64,000 bases of DNA from Paenibacillus sp. BIHB 4019 (GCF_002741035.1 NZ_CP016808.1:5318501-5382500); one strand, 5' to 3'; counted from the first letter of the stretch, positions 27,597-36,745 are shown. The notes: generated from the letters alone by a model not told the origin. Made by a program: numbers and translations.

Positions 27597-27644
27597 GTAA
27601 TGATAAATTCGACTTATGATTCTACATAAAAAGGGGCTTATCAC

Positions 27645-29627
27645 TTGACTGTCACGCTCAATGCGGAAGAGCATATCCAGCTATGGAATGCTGCTGCTAT
27701 CAAGGTTATGGACGTAAGGCACTTCAGCATGAAGCATGGCGAGGAATTGCGGTCGTACCTCTTTCCGTCAAGTGTCTTCCTATATGCCATTCGCGGCGAG
27801 GCTCTGGTGCTGCTGGACGGGATCGAGCATTCCGCGAAGCGGTTCCAACTATGGCACGGTGGAAAAGGAACCTGTCTGGATATTTTTCCAACGGAAGCGG
27901 AGTTTGAATATTATTTGATCTTCTATAGAGCAACGATTCCATCGACTGGCAGGGGGGAAATCTTGCATCTCATGGAGCGGTATAATCCTTTTCAACTGCA
28001 ATATAGTGTGGCTCCACTGCGTTCTGCTGTTTTATTTGACAAGGTGGATAATATGCTGAAAGAATGGCAGAACTCGCGCACGTTAGAAAAATTTCATGTT
28101 AAAACGTTATTTTATCAATTTGTTTATGAGCTGCTATGGCAGCTGGAGCATCAGCAAATTGGCATGAAAAGACCTAATCTCTCAGCCCAGGCCATTCGTT
28201 ATATTCAGGAGCATTACAGGGAGCCATTAACCAGGGAATCGATCGCGCAGATTTTTCACTACAGCGTCCCCTATGTATCCAGACAATTTAGACAGGAAAC
28301 AGGCATAAGCATAATTGATTATGTAATAAGAGAGCGTGTTAGCAAAGCCATGGAATACTTGCGCAAAACAGATATGACCGTGCAAGAGGCTTCTGCCAGT
28401 GTCGGTTATGACGATGTATCGTATTTCACAAGGATTTTCAAAAAATTTACCGGAATGACTCCTAAGCAATTTCAGGATCAGCATAAAGCAAAGAAAGCGG
28501 GGTTCGATTATCCTATCATTAGGGTTGGATCGTCCCTTTTCCCGAGCAGGCTGCAACGTTATATTGGTAGTGGATATGAGAACCATTATCGATATAAAAG
28601 AGAGGGAGATTTATCGATGTACAGAAACAAACCAGCTATGGGGGTCACTTTGCTTTTATGTCTTACGCTGTTGCTTAGCGCTTGCTCAGGAGCAGGCAGC
28701 TCCAATAATGGATCAGTTGCGTCACCTGCACCAGCAGCCGCGGCAGATGGAAACGCTCAAGTGCAGGCCTCAGCATCAAACGGTGGTGCAGCGAGCGCAG
28801 CGGAAATGGTGACTTATTCGGCAGTGAATGGCGATGTTAAAATCCCCAAAAATCCGCAGCGTATCGTTATCATAGCGGGCGCCTTTGTTGGCCATTTGCT
28901 GGCACTTGGCATTAAGCCGGTGGGCGCGGGGGAAGAAGCTTTCAACAGCTATACGGAAGGAAAGCTGGATGGGGTCGAAAGTATAGGCGACGGGATCGCG
29001 TATGAAAAGATTTTGGAGCTGCAGCCGGACCTCATTATCGTATGGAATGACCCGGCTGTGCTCGAGCAGCTGAACCAGATTGCTCCGACGGTAGTTGTCG
29101 ATTATGGCGTGCCTGTAAGGGAGCAGCTGCTAGAATTCGGCAAAATGACGGGCCGTGAGGATCAGGCTAATGCCTGGATTACGGCTTGGGATAAAAAGAT
29201 AGCCGATTACAAACCGAAGGTGCAAGCGGCTGTGGGTGACAAAACCGTTGCTATCTTTGACTCTGGCAGCGCTAAAGAGTTTTATGCTTACGGCAATAAG
29301 CTGGGAAGAGGCGGCGAGATTATTTATGGCGAATTCGAGTTGAAGGCGCCGCCTATTATTCAGAAGGAAGCGATCGACAGCGGTACAGGCTGGGCGAAGC
29401 TGTCTCTGGAGCTGCTGCCCGAATATGCAGGAGATTATATTTTTATTAACGAGTGGACTGGCAAGGACAATCCAGAGGTTGTTTTTGAAGGCAGCCTGTG
29501 GGAACAGCTGGACGCAGTCAAAAACAATCGCGTTTTCCGCGAAGAAGGAAGAGGCTTTATGTTCAGCGACCCTGTGTCTTTGGACGCACAGCTGGAGTTT
29601 GTTGTGGAGAGTTTTATTGGGGAATAA
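27645..29627 (+). CDS. AraC regulator in frame with siderophore-binding lipoprotein, locus 1
   Basis: One uninterrupted 660-codon frame. Residues 1-280 are an AraC regulator: cupin-like N-half and double helix-turn-helix ending FTRIFKKFTGMTPKQF. A 44-residue linker follows, then at residue 325 a new Met starts a full lipoprotein signal (MYRNKPAMG...LLLSAC, Cys347) and a Fe-siderophore binding protein of the FhuD/FeuA type (about 347-660). The linker DNA holds a Fur box and GAGAGGGAG 7 bases before ATG 28617. It may thus make a fused membrane-tethered regulator, a separate 336-residue lipoprotein, or both. No permease gene is nearby. TTG 27645 has AAAGGGG upstream. The layout recurs at 33657-35603. 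Confidence 0.85.
   Translation: MTVTLNAEEHIQLWNAAAIKVMDVRHFSMKHGEELRSYLFPSSVFLYAIRGEALVLLDGIEHSAKRFQLWHGGKGTCLDIFPTEAEFEYYLIFYRATIPSTGRGEILHLMERYNPFQLQYSVAPLRSAVLFDKVDNMLKEWQNSRTLEKFHVKTLFYQFVYELLWQLEHQQIGMKRPNLSAQAIRYIQEHYREPLTRESIAQIFHYSVPYVSRQFRQETGISIIDYVIRERVSKAMEYLRKTDMTVQEASASVGYDDVSYFTRIFKKFTGMTPKQFQDQHKAKKAGFDYPIIRVGSSLFPSRLQRYIGSGYENHYRYKREGDLSMYRNKPAMGVTLLLCLTLLLSACSGAGSSNNGSVASPAPAAAADGNAQVQASASNGGAASAAEMVTYSAVNGDVKIPKNPQRIVIIAGAFVGHLLALGIKPVGAGEEAFNSYTEGKLDGVESIGDGIAYEKILELQPDLIIVWNDPAVLEQLNQIAPTVVVDYGVPVREQLLEFGKMTGREDQANAWITAWDKKIADYKPKVQAAVGDKTVAIFDSGSAKEFYAYGNKLGRGGEIIYGEFELKAPPIIQKEAIDSGTGWAKLSLELLPEYAGDYIFINEWTGKDNPEVVFEGSLWEQLDAVKNNRVFREEGRGFMFSDPVSLDAQLEFVVESFIGE
28577..28591 (+). 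promoter_or_regulatory. Fur box inside AraC-lipoprotein ORF 1
   Basis: TGAGAACCATTATCG matches the Fur consensus at 12 of 14 defined positions. It lies within the open frame, 26 bases before the internal ATG 28617, so the lipoprotein half probably has its own iron-repressed promoter. Confidence 0.7.
28617..29627 (+). other. Internal translation start: stand-alone siderophore-binding lipoprotein, locus 1
   Basis: ATG 28617 is preceded by GAGAGGGAG and opens a canonical lipoprotein of 336 residues: charged n-region, hydrophobic core and lipobox LLSAC with Cys23. The mature part has the class III binding-protein layout (two lobes joined by a long helix), with NPQRIVIIAG, ILELQPDLIIV and AVKNNRVF as landmarks. 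It would be anchored outside the membrane and deliver ferric siderophores to a permease encoded elsewhere. Confidence 0.75.
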
Positions 29628-29648
29628 TGGGTGTTTGACGGGTAGAAG

Positions 29649-29681
29649 CCAGAACCGTGGGTGTGCGGTTCTGGTTTTTTT
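29649..29681 (+). terminator. Rho-independent terminator after locus 1
   Basis: CCAGAACCG pairs with CGGTTCTGG around an 8-base loop, then T7. Confidence 0.9.
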
Positions 29682-29781
29682 ATTCCAGCTCCTATATTAT
29701 TTTTAAAATCAGTATGGAGTTGTGGCGCTATAACCTTTATAATTTGACGAGAATACTTTAATAAAGGAATAGGTGTTATTC

Positions 29782-31338
29782 ATGAGCATATTAAATGTAG
29801 AGCGGCTGAGTCACGGTTTCGGAGATCGGGCGATTTTCAGCGATGTATCATTCCGCCTTTTAAAGGGCGAGCATATCGGTCTAATAGGGGCCAACGGTGA
29901 AGGTAAGTCTACCTTTATGAACATTATCACAGGCAAGCTTCAGCCGGACGATGGTAAAGTTGAGTGGGCAAGACGCGTGCGGACGGGCTATCTGGATCAG
30001 CACGCAGTGCTGACAAAGGGACAGTCGATGCGCGATGTTCTGCGTGGTGCGTTCCAATATCTGTTCGATATGGAGCAGGAAATGAACGACATGTACGGCA
30101 GAATGGGTGATGTCTCTCCGGAGGAGCTGGAGCAGCTGCTGGAGGATGTCGGAACGATTCAGGACACGCTAACGAATCAGGATTTTTATATGATCGACGC
30201 CAAAATCGATGAAACGGCTCGCGGGCTCGGACTGACAGACATCGGTTTGGACAAGGATGTTCATGATCTCAGCGGAGGTCAGCGTACCAAGGTACTGCTC
30301 GCTAAATTGCTGCTAGAGAAACCGGATATCCTTCTGCTTGACGAGCCTACGAACTATCTCGATGAGCAGCATATCGTATGGCTTACCCGATATTTACAGG
30401 AATACGAAAATGCCTTTATTTTAATCTCGCATGATATTCCGTTCTTGAACAGCGTCATCAACCTGATCTACCATATGGAAAATCAGTCGCTGTCGCGCTA
30501 TGTGGGGGATTATGAGTATTTCCAGCAGGTGTACGAGGCGAAAAAGCAACAGCTTGAATCCGCCTTTAAACGGCAGCAGCAGGAAATTTCGGAATTGAAG
30601 GACTTCGTTGCACGCAACAAAGCCAGCGTGGCTACGCGCAATATGGCGATGTCCCGCCAGAAGAAGCTGGATAAGATGGATGTTATCGAGCTCGCCAGGG
30701 AAAAACCGAAGCCGCAGTTCAACTTCAAGCCGGCGCGCACTTCTGGCAAGGTGATTTTTGAAACGAAGGATCTCGTCATCGGCTACGATTCGCCACTGTC
30801 GAAGCCTTTGAATTTAAGCATGGAGCGAGGACAAAAAATAGCGTTGGTCGGTTCAAACGGGATCGGTAAAACAACACTGCTGCGCAGCATTCTTGGCCAA
30901 ATACCGGCTATTTCAGGTTCGGCAAGGCTAGGGGATCTGCTGGAAATCGGCTATTTCGAGCAGGAAATGAAGGAAACGAACAACAACACCTGTATTGAAG
31001 AGGTTTGGAGCGAGTTCCCATCCTTTACGCAGTTTGAAATTCGCGCGGCTCTTGCCAAATGCGGTCTGACAACGAAGCACATTGAGAGCAAAATCGTGGT
31101 GCTAAGCGGCGGAGAGAAAGCCAAAGTCCGCTTGTGCAAGCTGATCAACCACGAGACGAATCTGCTCGTGCTCGACGAGCCTACGAACCATCTCGACGTG
31201 GATGCCAAAGATGAGCTGCAGCGTGCGCTTAAAGCGTATAAGGGAAGCATTTTGCTAATTTCCCATGAACCTGAATTTTATCGCGATATCGTGACGGACA
31301 CGTGGAACTGCGAAAATTGGACGACAAAAGTGTTTTAG
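29782..31338 (+). CDS. ABC-F family ATPase (ribosome-associated type)
   Basis: A 518-residue soluble protein with two ABC ATPase domains and no membrane spans. Walker A motifs GANGEGKST (near residue 36) and GSNGIGKTT, signatures LSGGQRTK and LSGGEKAK, and Walker B LLLLDEPTNYLD and LLVLDEPTNHLD are all intact. The region between the two domains is rich in Lys, Gln and Glu, as in ABC-F linkers. It resembles the YkpA/YbiT group thought to act on the ribosome; I see no reason to call it an antibiotic-resistance type. ATG 29782 follows GGAATAGGTG. Confidence 0.9.
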   Translation: MSILNVERLSHGFGDRAIFSDVSFRLLKGEHIGLIGANGEGKSTFMNIITGKLQPDDGKVEWARRVRTGYLDQHAVLTKGQSMRDVLRGAFQYLFDMEQEMNDMYGRMGDVSPEELEQLLEDVGTIQDTLTNQDFYMIDAKIDETARGLGLTDIGLDKDVHDLSGGQRTKVLLAKLLLEKPDILLLDEPTNYLDEQHIVWLTRYLQEYENAFILISHDIPFLNSVINLIYHMENQSLSRYVGDYEYFQQVYEAKKQQLESAFKRQQQEISELKDFVARNKASVATRNMAMSRQKKLDKMDVIELAREKPKPQFNFKPARTSGKVIFETKDLVIGYDSPLSKPLNLSMERGQKIALVGSNGIGKTTLLRSILGQIPAISGSARLGDLLEIGYFEQEMKETNNNTCIEEVWSEFPSFTQFEIRAALAKCGLTTKHIESKIVVLSGGEKAKVRLCKLINHETNLLVLDEPTNHLDVDAKDELQRALKAYKGSILLISHEPEFYRDIVTDTWNCENWTTKVF

Positions 31339-31373
31339 ATGGTAAAACAGAAAAACAGAAAAACAGGAATACA

Positions 31374-31403
31374 GGGCTGCCTTCATAGAGGCGGCCTTTT
31401 TTT
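31374..31403 (+). terminator. Terminator after ABC-F gene
   Basis: GGCTGCCT pairs with AGGCGGCC (one mismatch) and is followed by T7. Confidence 0.75.
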
Positions 31404-31513
31404 CGCTGTTTTGAAATTATACCTCAGTGAGCGTTATGATAGGATGGAATGTAAATAACAATCTATACAATGTATCCTAGCTTGAATCGAAGATAGCGAA
31501 AGGAATGAGCGAG

Positions 31514-31972
31514 ATGAAACACCCTTTTTATCTGAAAGCGGTATGGAATGGCGGGCGTAACAGTGAAGGACATATCGATGCCGGCGGATTAAAAACGATT
31601 ATTTCCATTCCGCAAGAGATGGGAGGGCCAGGAACAGGCACCAACCCTGACGAAATGCTTCTGGGGGCAGCAGCGACCTGTTATCTGATTACCTTAGCAG
31701 CAATGCTTGAGCGTTCGGATCTTACACCGCAGGAGCTGACTCTGGAGTCTGAAGCGATTGTAGATGTAACGAATAATGTGTTTACGTACGAACGGATCAT
31801 ACACAAACCGCGAATTGTGCTCAAAGCGGATGCATCAGAGGCTGAGCGGGCGAAAGCCGAGCGTCTGGCACATCGGGCAGAAGAGTCCTGTATGATCTCC
31901 AGAGCTGTTGCAGGCAATGTCTCTATAGAGACATTGCCTACTATTGTAATAACAGGGATTAATGCGGTGTAA
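31514..31972 (+). CDS. OsmC/Ohr family peroxiredoxin-like protein (SACOL1771-type)
   Basis: A 152-residue OsmC-fold protein with the two family cysteines, Cys56 (GAAATCYLITL) and Cys126 (AEESCMISRAV). Family members reduce organic or fatty-acid peroxides through these thiols. ATG 31514 is favoured by GAAAGGA about 9 bases upstream; the ATG at 31505 touches that site. It may work with the Rrf2 regulator and aldo/keto reductase downstream in redox or electrophile stress, although those have separate leaders. Confidence 0.88.
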   Translation: MKHPFYLKAVWNGGRNSEGHIDAGGLKTIISIPQEMGGPGTGTNPDEMLLGAAATCYLITLAAMLERSDLTPQELTLESEAIVDVTNNVFTYERIIHKPRIVLKADASEAERAKAERLAHRAEESCMISRAVAGNVSIETLPTIVITGINAV

Positions 31973-32138
31973 GAGGCTGAATATTAGACAGCCCAAGCTT
32001 GGGCTGTGTAAGGATATTTTCTCGAAAGCCCGCTGCTTCCGCATCTTTAACTTCAATTGCTTAAAAAGTTTTATTGAAAACTAAATATAAATGATATATA
32101 GTATAATGAGATTTCCGAATAGTTAGGATGAGTAAAAA

Positions 32139-32555
32139 ATGTCATACTCAACAGCTCTATCGCAAGGAATTGCGATATTGCTCTATATTCACACCATTGC
32201 GGAGGAGAATTGCTCTAATTTTTTGTCCACCAAAGTGATTTCAGAGCAATTAAATATTCCGGTTCCGACAACGGTTAAGGTTATCAGAAATTTGAACAAT
32301 GCTAGGCTTACGCTTGCTAAAGAAGGAGCGAAGGGAGGCATACTGCTGGCAAGGCCGCTAGCAGAAATTACGTTATTGGATGTTTTTCTGGCAGTCGAGC
32401 CTGGCAAAGCGCTATTCAAGCTCCATACCGATACCACACTGCAAGGAAAAGATGTCGACGCAGTCAAACAAAAGATAGCCTCCAGTCTACAAACCGTTGA
32501 GGTGTCTATGCACAATCATTTGAAAGAAGTGAGGTTAACCGACTTTTTGAACTAA
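32139..32555 (+). CDS. Rrf2 family transcriptional regulator lacking the Fe-S cysteines
   Basis: A 138-residue Rrf2 protein: winged helix (STKVISEQLNIPVPTTVKVIRNL) and dimerisation helix. It has a single cysteine (Cys25) and lacks the three-Cys loop that holds an iron-sulphur cluster in IscR/NsrR, so it resembles the YwnA-type subgroup and may sense thiols or electrophiles directly. It lies 103 bases before an aldo/keto reductase, a frequent target of such regulators. Confidence 0.85.
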   Translation: MSYSTALSQGIAILLYIHTIAEENCSNFLSTKVISEQLNIPVPTTVKVIRNLNNARLTLAKEGAKGGILLARPLAEITLLDVFLAVEPGKALFKLHTDTTLQGKDVDAVKQKIASSLQTVEVSMHNHLKEVRLTDFLN

Positions 32556-32657
32556 ACGACGGTTGCCTTCTCTTTTTTTGAGATAACTAGATATAATGAA
32601 TATTTAATATATTACATTTTTCTTTTTTAATTTTACACAACCGAAAGGAGCAATAAT

Positions 32658-33527
32658 ATGATTTTTGAAAATAGAGCAGTAAAAGCGAGCAATGGCGTTG
32701 AAATTCCGCAATTGGGGTTTGGGGTATACAAAATAACGAAAGAACGAGAATTTGAAATGGCGATCAGCGAGGCGATTCGAATCGGATATCGGCATTTTGA
32801 TACTGCTAAAATTTACGGCAATGAGCAAGCTTTAGGAAGAGAGATTCAGAAAAGCGGGCTGCCGCGCGAGGATTTTTTTATCACTTCTAAAGTGTGGAAT
32901 ACGGATCTCGGGTTTGAGGCGACCAGGAAAGCTTTTGCACAAACTTGCAAGAAGCTGATGGTAGAATACCTGGACATGTACTTGATCCATTTTGCCGCAC
33001 CAAATTATTTGGAAGCGTGGCGAGCGATGGAAGAGCTGTATTCCGAAGGTAGTATCAAAGTAATTGGCGTTGCAAATTTTGAGATTCAGCATCTGGAGCA
33101 TTTAATGAAGCATGCTAAAATCCCGCCGATGATCAATCAGATCGAGACGCATCCCGAGTTTGCGCAAAATGATCTGCATCATTATCTCCATGAACATCAG
33201 ATTTTGCATGAGGCATGGGGGCCGCTAGGGCAAGGGAATAGAGCGTTATTGGAGCACCCGCTATTGAAAAAAATGGCTGATCAGCATCATAAAACAGTGG
33301 CGCAGGTCATTTTGCGTTGGCACTTGGAACGAGGCATCATCGTCATTCCAAAATCATCGAGCTCTAAAAGAATGAAAGAAAATAGCGAGATATTTGATTT
33401 TGAGCTTACAAGTGATGATATGGAACAGATCAAACAGCTGAATATAGGTAAAAGATATTCGATTAATCCTACCGGTTATATCATTCATCCAATCTATAAT
33501 AAATTAATGAAGATTTTTATGAAATAA
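32658..33527 (+). CDS. Aldo/keto reductase
   Basis: A 289-residue TIM-barrel NADPH-dependent reductase. The catalytic tetrad is Asp48, Tyr53, Lys78 and His111, and IPKSSSSKRMKEN binds the cofactor phosphate. It probably reduces toxic aldehydes such as methylglyoxal. The start follows CGAAAGGAG. It belongs to the AKR group that includes YvgN/YtbE in Bacillus. Confidence 0.9.
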   Translation: MIFENRAVKASNGVEIPQLGFGVYKITKEREFEMAISEAIRIGYRHFDTAKIYGNEQALGREIQKSGLPREDFFITSKVWNTDLGFEATRKAFAQTCKKLMVEYLDMYLIHFAAPNYLEAWRAMEELYSEGSIKVIGVANFEIQHLEHLMKHAKIPPMINQIETHPEFAQNDLHHYLHEHQILHEAWGPLGQGNRALLEHPLLKKMADQHHKTVAQVILRWHLERGIIVIPKSSSSKRMKENSEIFDFELTSDDMEQIKQLNIGKRYSINPTGYIIHPIYNKLMKIFMK

Positions 33528-33656
33528 TGTAGTCGAATAACAGGATATAAGCACAGTCTTTGAAAGAGTTGGCGAAACTGCTATACTCAGGGCAGATATG
33601 CAAGCCTAAGCCAACCAAGTTAATAAAGCGATTACGGAAGGAGTATTTATCATAGG

Positions 33657-35603
33657 ATGAAGCAGCAAGAAGAATACAAGGTTTGGAATTACGTACATAT
33701 TGAGCTGTCTGACATCCGTCTGCATACGCTTGGTGCGGGAGAGTCCAGCATCGGTTACCGTTTGCCTGCAAGTGCTTTTATATTTCTGTATAAAGGCAAA
33801 GCGACGATACGGATGGATGGACTCATTCATCCTGTTGAACATTTTCATTGTCTGCATGGCTGCAAGGGAATGCGGCTGGATATTGAAGCAGCGGAATATT
33901 TGGAATACTATATGGTGCTTTATCGTGGCGAGTTTCCGCTGCGCCGAAGGCATTTTCTGGACAAGGGAGGAATCCCGCCGTTTCAGCAAATATTTGCTTT
34001 TGCTCCCGCGCAGCCTATAGGGCTTTATCAGCTTCTACAGCGAATGGAGGCTGCATGGAATCAATCGACGGAGAAAGAAAAATTTTTAGCGAAAACTCTC
34101 TTCTTGCCATTTATTCTGGAAATGCTTCAGCAAAAGCAGCAGTTAGGAATAGACTCCCTTCCTACAGAGATTGTTAAGCAAGCAGCACAGTATATGCGTG
34201 AGCATGTGGATGAGCCATTGACGCTGGAGCTGCTAGGGAAGAGGTTTGGCTACAACCCTCAATATTTGGCCCGCAGATTTAAGGAATTGACGATGCACAG
34301 TCCAATTGATTATCTAATAGGGCTTCGTATTGAAAAAGCGTGTCATATGCTCCAAAATACAGATGCTTCGATTGGTGACATTGCCCAAAGTGTAGGTTAT
34401 GAGGATGTGTTTTATTTCAACCGCATTTTCAAAAAGAACGTTGGCCTTTCTCCCAGCCATTTCAAAAAAAAGCTGTCGGATAAGGAGGGTGTTCGGTTTA
34501 ATCCATATAAAAAGTGGGGATTGTCCATGTCAGAGTCCACCGCCTCATGCTATAGTGATAATGATAATTGTTATCACTATAAAGAAAAGGGAGAGTCTTA
34601 CATGTACCGAACATCCAGAAAAAATATGATGGCAGCACTTCTTATCTGTATGGCCTTATTGATTACAGCTTGCGGAGGGGGAAATACGAATTTGCAGTCC
34701 TCATCGGAAACCGCCGCTGCTGGCTCTAATTCTGCGGCACTAACTCAGAAAGCGACGCCAATAACAGACACCAAGATCGTAAATACCGCCTTCGGCGAAG
34801 TGGAAGTTTCCAAAAAGCCCGAACGCATTGTAGCGATTCAATATTTGAGCAGTCTTCTAGCCGTAAAGGCTAATCCAATCGCCTCTACGACACGCATTAT
34901 GGATAATCCATATTTCAGCGGTTTAACGGACAATATTGAGATTGTCGGTTCTTCCGGCAGTGATGTTTCGTTTGAAAAGCTGCTCGATCTTAATCCTGAT
35001 TTGATTGTCGTCATGACCTCGGAGGAGGAAGAATATAAAAAGTACAGTAAAATTGCTCCAACGATTGCTATTCCCTACGGGAAATTCACATCCATTGAGG
35101 AGGAAGTGAAGTTCTTTGGAGATCTGCTTGGACGGGACGAGGAGGCTTCTTCATGGATAGCCGATTATAATGCGCGAATCGCGGCTGCGAGTGCCAAGGT
35201 CCAAGCAGTTATACCTGCAGAGGCATCCTTTAGTATTATGCAGGAGACAGACAAAACATTAACTATATATGGCAGTGAGTTTGGCCGTGGCGGAAAAGTT
35301 ATATATGAGAATCTAGGACGGATATCGCCCCCATCCTATGATGAAGCAGTTAAGGAAGAGAAATACAAGGATATCTCCATGGAAGTATTGGAGCAATATG
35401 CTGGAGATTATATTATTCTGACTACCGAGAAATCATTGGAGGAGCTTCGCGAGGATCCAATCTGGGGACGGCTGGAAGCAGTCAAAAATGGGAGGCTATA
35501 TGCCTGGCCTAACATTCGCTCTTATTTTATTGACCCGCTGTCGATATTGATGCAGACGGAAGAATTGGCTGATTGGCTGACAAATACAACCCAGAACAAA
35601 TGA
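33657..35603 (+). CDS. AraC regulator in frame with siderophore-binding lipoprotein, locus 2
   Basis: One uninterrupted 648-codon frame with the same layout as locus 1. Residues 1-273 are a cupin-like plus AraC double helix-turn-helix regulator (FNRIFKKNVGLSPSHF). After a 42-residue linker, Met316 starts a lipoprotein signal with Cys339 (LLITAC), followed by a ferric-siderophore binding domain. The linker DNA carries a strong Fur box and AAGGGAGAG before ATG 34602. The AraC halves of the two loci are related but clearly diverged, so this is not a recent copy. No iron permease is adjacent. GGAAGGAG lies 12 bases before ATG 33657, a long spacing. No Fur box is seen before the AraC half here. 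Confidence 0.85.
   Translation: MKQQEEYKVWNYVHIELSDIRLHTLGAGESSIGYRLPASAFIFLYKGKATIRMDGLIHPVEHFHCLHGCKGMRLDIEAAEYLEYYMVLYRGEFPLRRRHFLDKGGIPPFQQIFAFAPAQPIGLYQLLQRMEAAWNQSTEKEKFLAKTLFLPFILEMLQQKQQLGIDSLPTEIVKQAAQYMREHVDEPLTLELLGKRFGYNPQYLARRFKELTMHSPIDYLIGLRIEKACHMLQNTDASIGDIAQSVGYEDVFYFNRIFKKNVGLSPSHFKKKLSDKEGVRFNPYKKWGLSMSESTASCYSDNDNCYHYKEKGESYMYRTSRKNMMAALLICMALLITACGGGNTNLQSSSETAAAGSNSAALTQKATPITDTKIVNTAFGEVEVSKKPERIVAIQYLSSLLAVKANPIASTTRIMDNPYFSGLTDNIEIVGSSGSDVSFEKLLDLNPDLIVVMTSEEEEYKKYSKIAPTIAIPYGKFTSIEEEVKFFGDLLGRDEEASSWIADYNARIAAASAKVQAVIPAEASFSIMQETDKTLTIYGSEFGRGGKVIYENLGRISPPSYDEAVKEEKYKDISMEVLEQYAGDYIILTTEKSLEELREDPIWGRLEAVKNGRLYAWPNIRSYFIDPLSILMQTEELADWLTNTTQNK
34562..34576 (+). 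promoter_or_regulatory. Fur box inside AraC-lipoprotein ORF 2
   Basis: TGATAATTGTTATCA matches the Fur consensus at 13 of 14 defined positions, and an overlapping TGATAA repeat begins 6 bases upstream at 34556, extending the site. It lies 26 bases before the internal ATG 34602. Confidence 0.82.
34602..35603 (+). other. Internal translation start: stand-alone siderophore-binding lipoprotein, locus 2
   Basis: ATG 34602, with AAGGGAGAG upstream, opens a canonical 333-residue lipoprotein: MYRTSRKN n-region, hydrophobic core and lipobox LLITAC (Cys24). The mature protein has class III binding-protein landmarks KKPERIVAIQ, LLDLNPDLIVVM and AVKNGRLY. It shares the MYR start and overall plan with locus 1. 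Confidence 0.75.
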
Positions 35604-35620
35604 TTTAGAATATCGTATTA

Positions 35621-35655
35621 AAGCTTCTGCCCGTAGTCTGAGCAGGAGCTTTTTT
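35621..35655 (+). terminator. Terminator after locus 2
   Basis: AGCTTCTGC pairs with GCAGGAGCT (one G-T pair), followed by T6. Confidence 0.8.
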
Positions 35656-35742
35656 CTTTGAGCAGACAATTATTCGGATGTCCTCTAGGGAAGTAAACAG
35701 GTGTATAATAATGTAAAAAAATATCTTAGAGGAGTAATTAAA

Positions 35743-36156
35743 ATGAGGATTATTGCTGCCACTGATTCGCACTACGAATATATTAGAAAACATGACCATC
35801 ACATCTTAGAAAATTTAATCTTAACGAAGATTAGAGGGAATGAGATCTATATTTTGCAGAATGAAGAATATCGTAGCGTTGGGTGGATGCGTCACAGTTA
35901 TTTTTGGGACAACACGCCTTTTTTGAATATGATTTGGATCGATGATATCTATCGAAGTAAAGGATTAGGGAAGAAAGCCGTCCTTTTTTGGGAGGATGAA
36001 ATGAAGAAGCTCGGTTTTAACTTGGTTATGACTTCTACACTAGCAAATGAAGAGGCACAGCATTTTTATAGAAAATTAGGTTATCGAGATTCAGGGTGCT
36101 TAATCCTTGAAGATGAGCCTCTGGAAATCATACTTACTAAAAGGCTTGGCATATAA
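35743..36156 (+). CDS. GNAT family N-acetyltransferase
   Basis: A 137-residue GNAT domain. The acetyl-CoA loop is YRSKGLGKKA and the C-terminal strand pair includes NEEAQHFYRKLGYRDSG. ATG 35743 has AGAGGAG 9 bases upstream; the frame start at 35701 lacks one. The substrate is unknown. Confidence 0.85.
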   Translation: MRIIAATDSHYEYIRKHDHHILENLILTKIRGNEIYILQNEEYRSVGWMRHSYFWDNTPFLNMIWIDDIYRSKGLGKKAVLFWEDEMKKLGFNLVMTSTLANEEAQHFYRKLGYRDSGCLILEDEPLEIILTKRLGI

Positions 36157-36170
36157 ATTAAGCATTATGC

Positions 36171-36198
36171 GGGGGCCAAGAAGGCTCCTTATTTTTTT
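36171..36198 (+). terminator. Weak terminator after GNAT gene
   Basis: GGGGCC pairs with GGCTCC (one G-T pair) across a 5-base loop, followed by a T-rich run. Confidence 0.5.
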
Positions 36199-36256
36199 AT
36201 GGTCTGTATATGTTAAAATAGATAGTATTTGAGCTCAATGAAAGGTTTGATTTAAC

Positions 36257-36703
36257 TTGGAAATTAGAATCATTGAGAAGGAGCAAGCTTGGCAATTGCG
36301 TCATCAGGTCATGTGGCCGGACAAGGACTTTGATTTTATAAAGCTTAAAGAGGATGGCGAGGGCACTCACTATGGACTTTTTGAAGAGGAAGAACTGGTC
36401 TCAGTGGTGTCCATCTTTATTCATGGCGTTCAAGCTCAGTTTAGAAAATTTGCTACTCTGTCCCGTCATCAAAATAAGGGCTATGGAAGCAAACTTCTGA
36501 ATTACGTACTCAGCGAAACAGAGCGCCTAGGCGTTAAGCGGATATATTGCAATGCAAGAATGGATAAAGCAATGTTTTATGAGAAATTCGGGCTTTCAAA
36601 AACGGACGCCACCTTCAGTAAAAGCGGCAAAGATTATATTGTGATGGAACGCCACATAAAAGGAGAAATGAATATGAGTCAAGACGAGCTTTTTAAAATA
36701 TAG
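36257..36703 (+). CDS. GNAT family N-acetyltransferase (ElaA-like)
   Basis: A 148-residue GNAT protein starting at TTG 36257 with GAAAGG upstream. The acetyl-CoA loop is RHQNKGYGSKLL, and ARMDKAMFYEKFGLSK is the usual C-terminal motif. The opening LRHQVMWPDKD is typical of the group annotated as ElaA-like. The substrate is unknown. Confidence 0.85.
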   Translation: MEIRIIEKEQAWQLRHQVMWPDKDFDFIKLKEDGEGTHYGLFEEEELVSVVSIFIHGVQAQFRKFATLSRHQNKGYGSKLLNYVLSETERLGVKRIYCNARMDKAMFYEKFGLSKTDATFSKSGKDYIVMERHIKGEMNMSQDELFKI

Positions 36704-36745
36704 GAAAGCATATGAATTTTCCATCCTTTCTCTATATTTCTCGGA

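Noticed and set aside
27645..28616. Treating the AraC half of locus 1 as a separate gene with its own stop
   Set aside because: No stop codon exists before 29628, so the sequence does not support an independent end; it is reported as one frame with an internal start.
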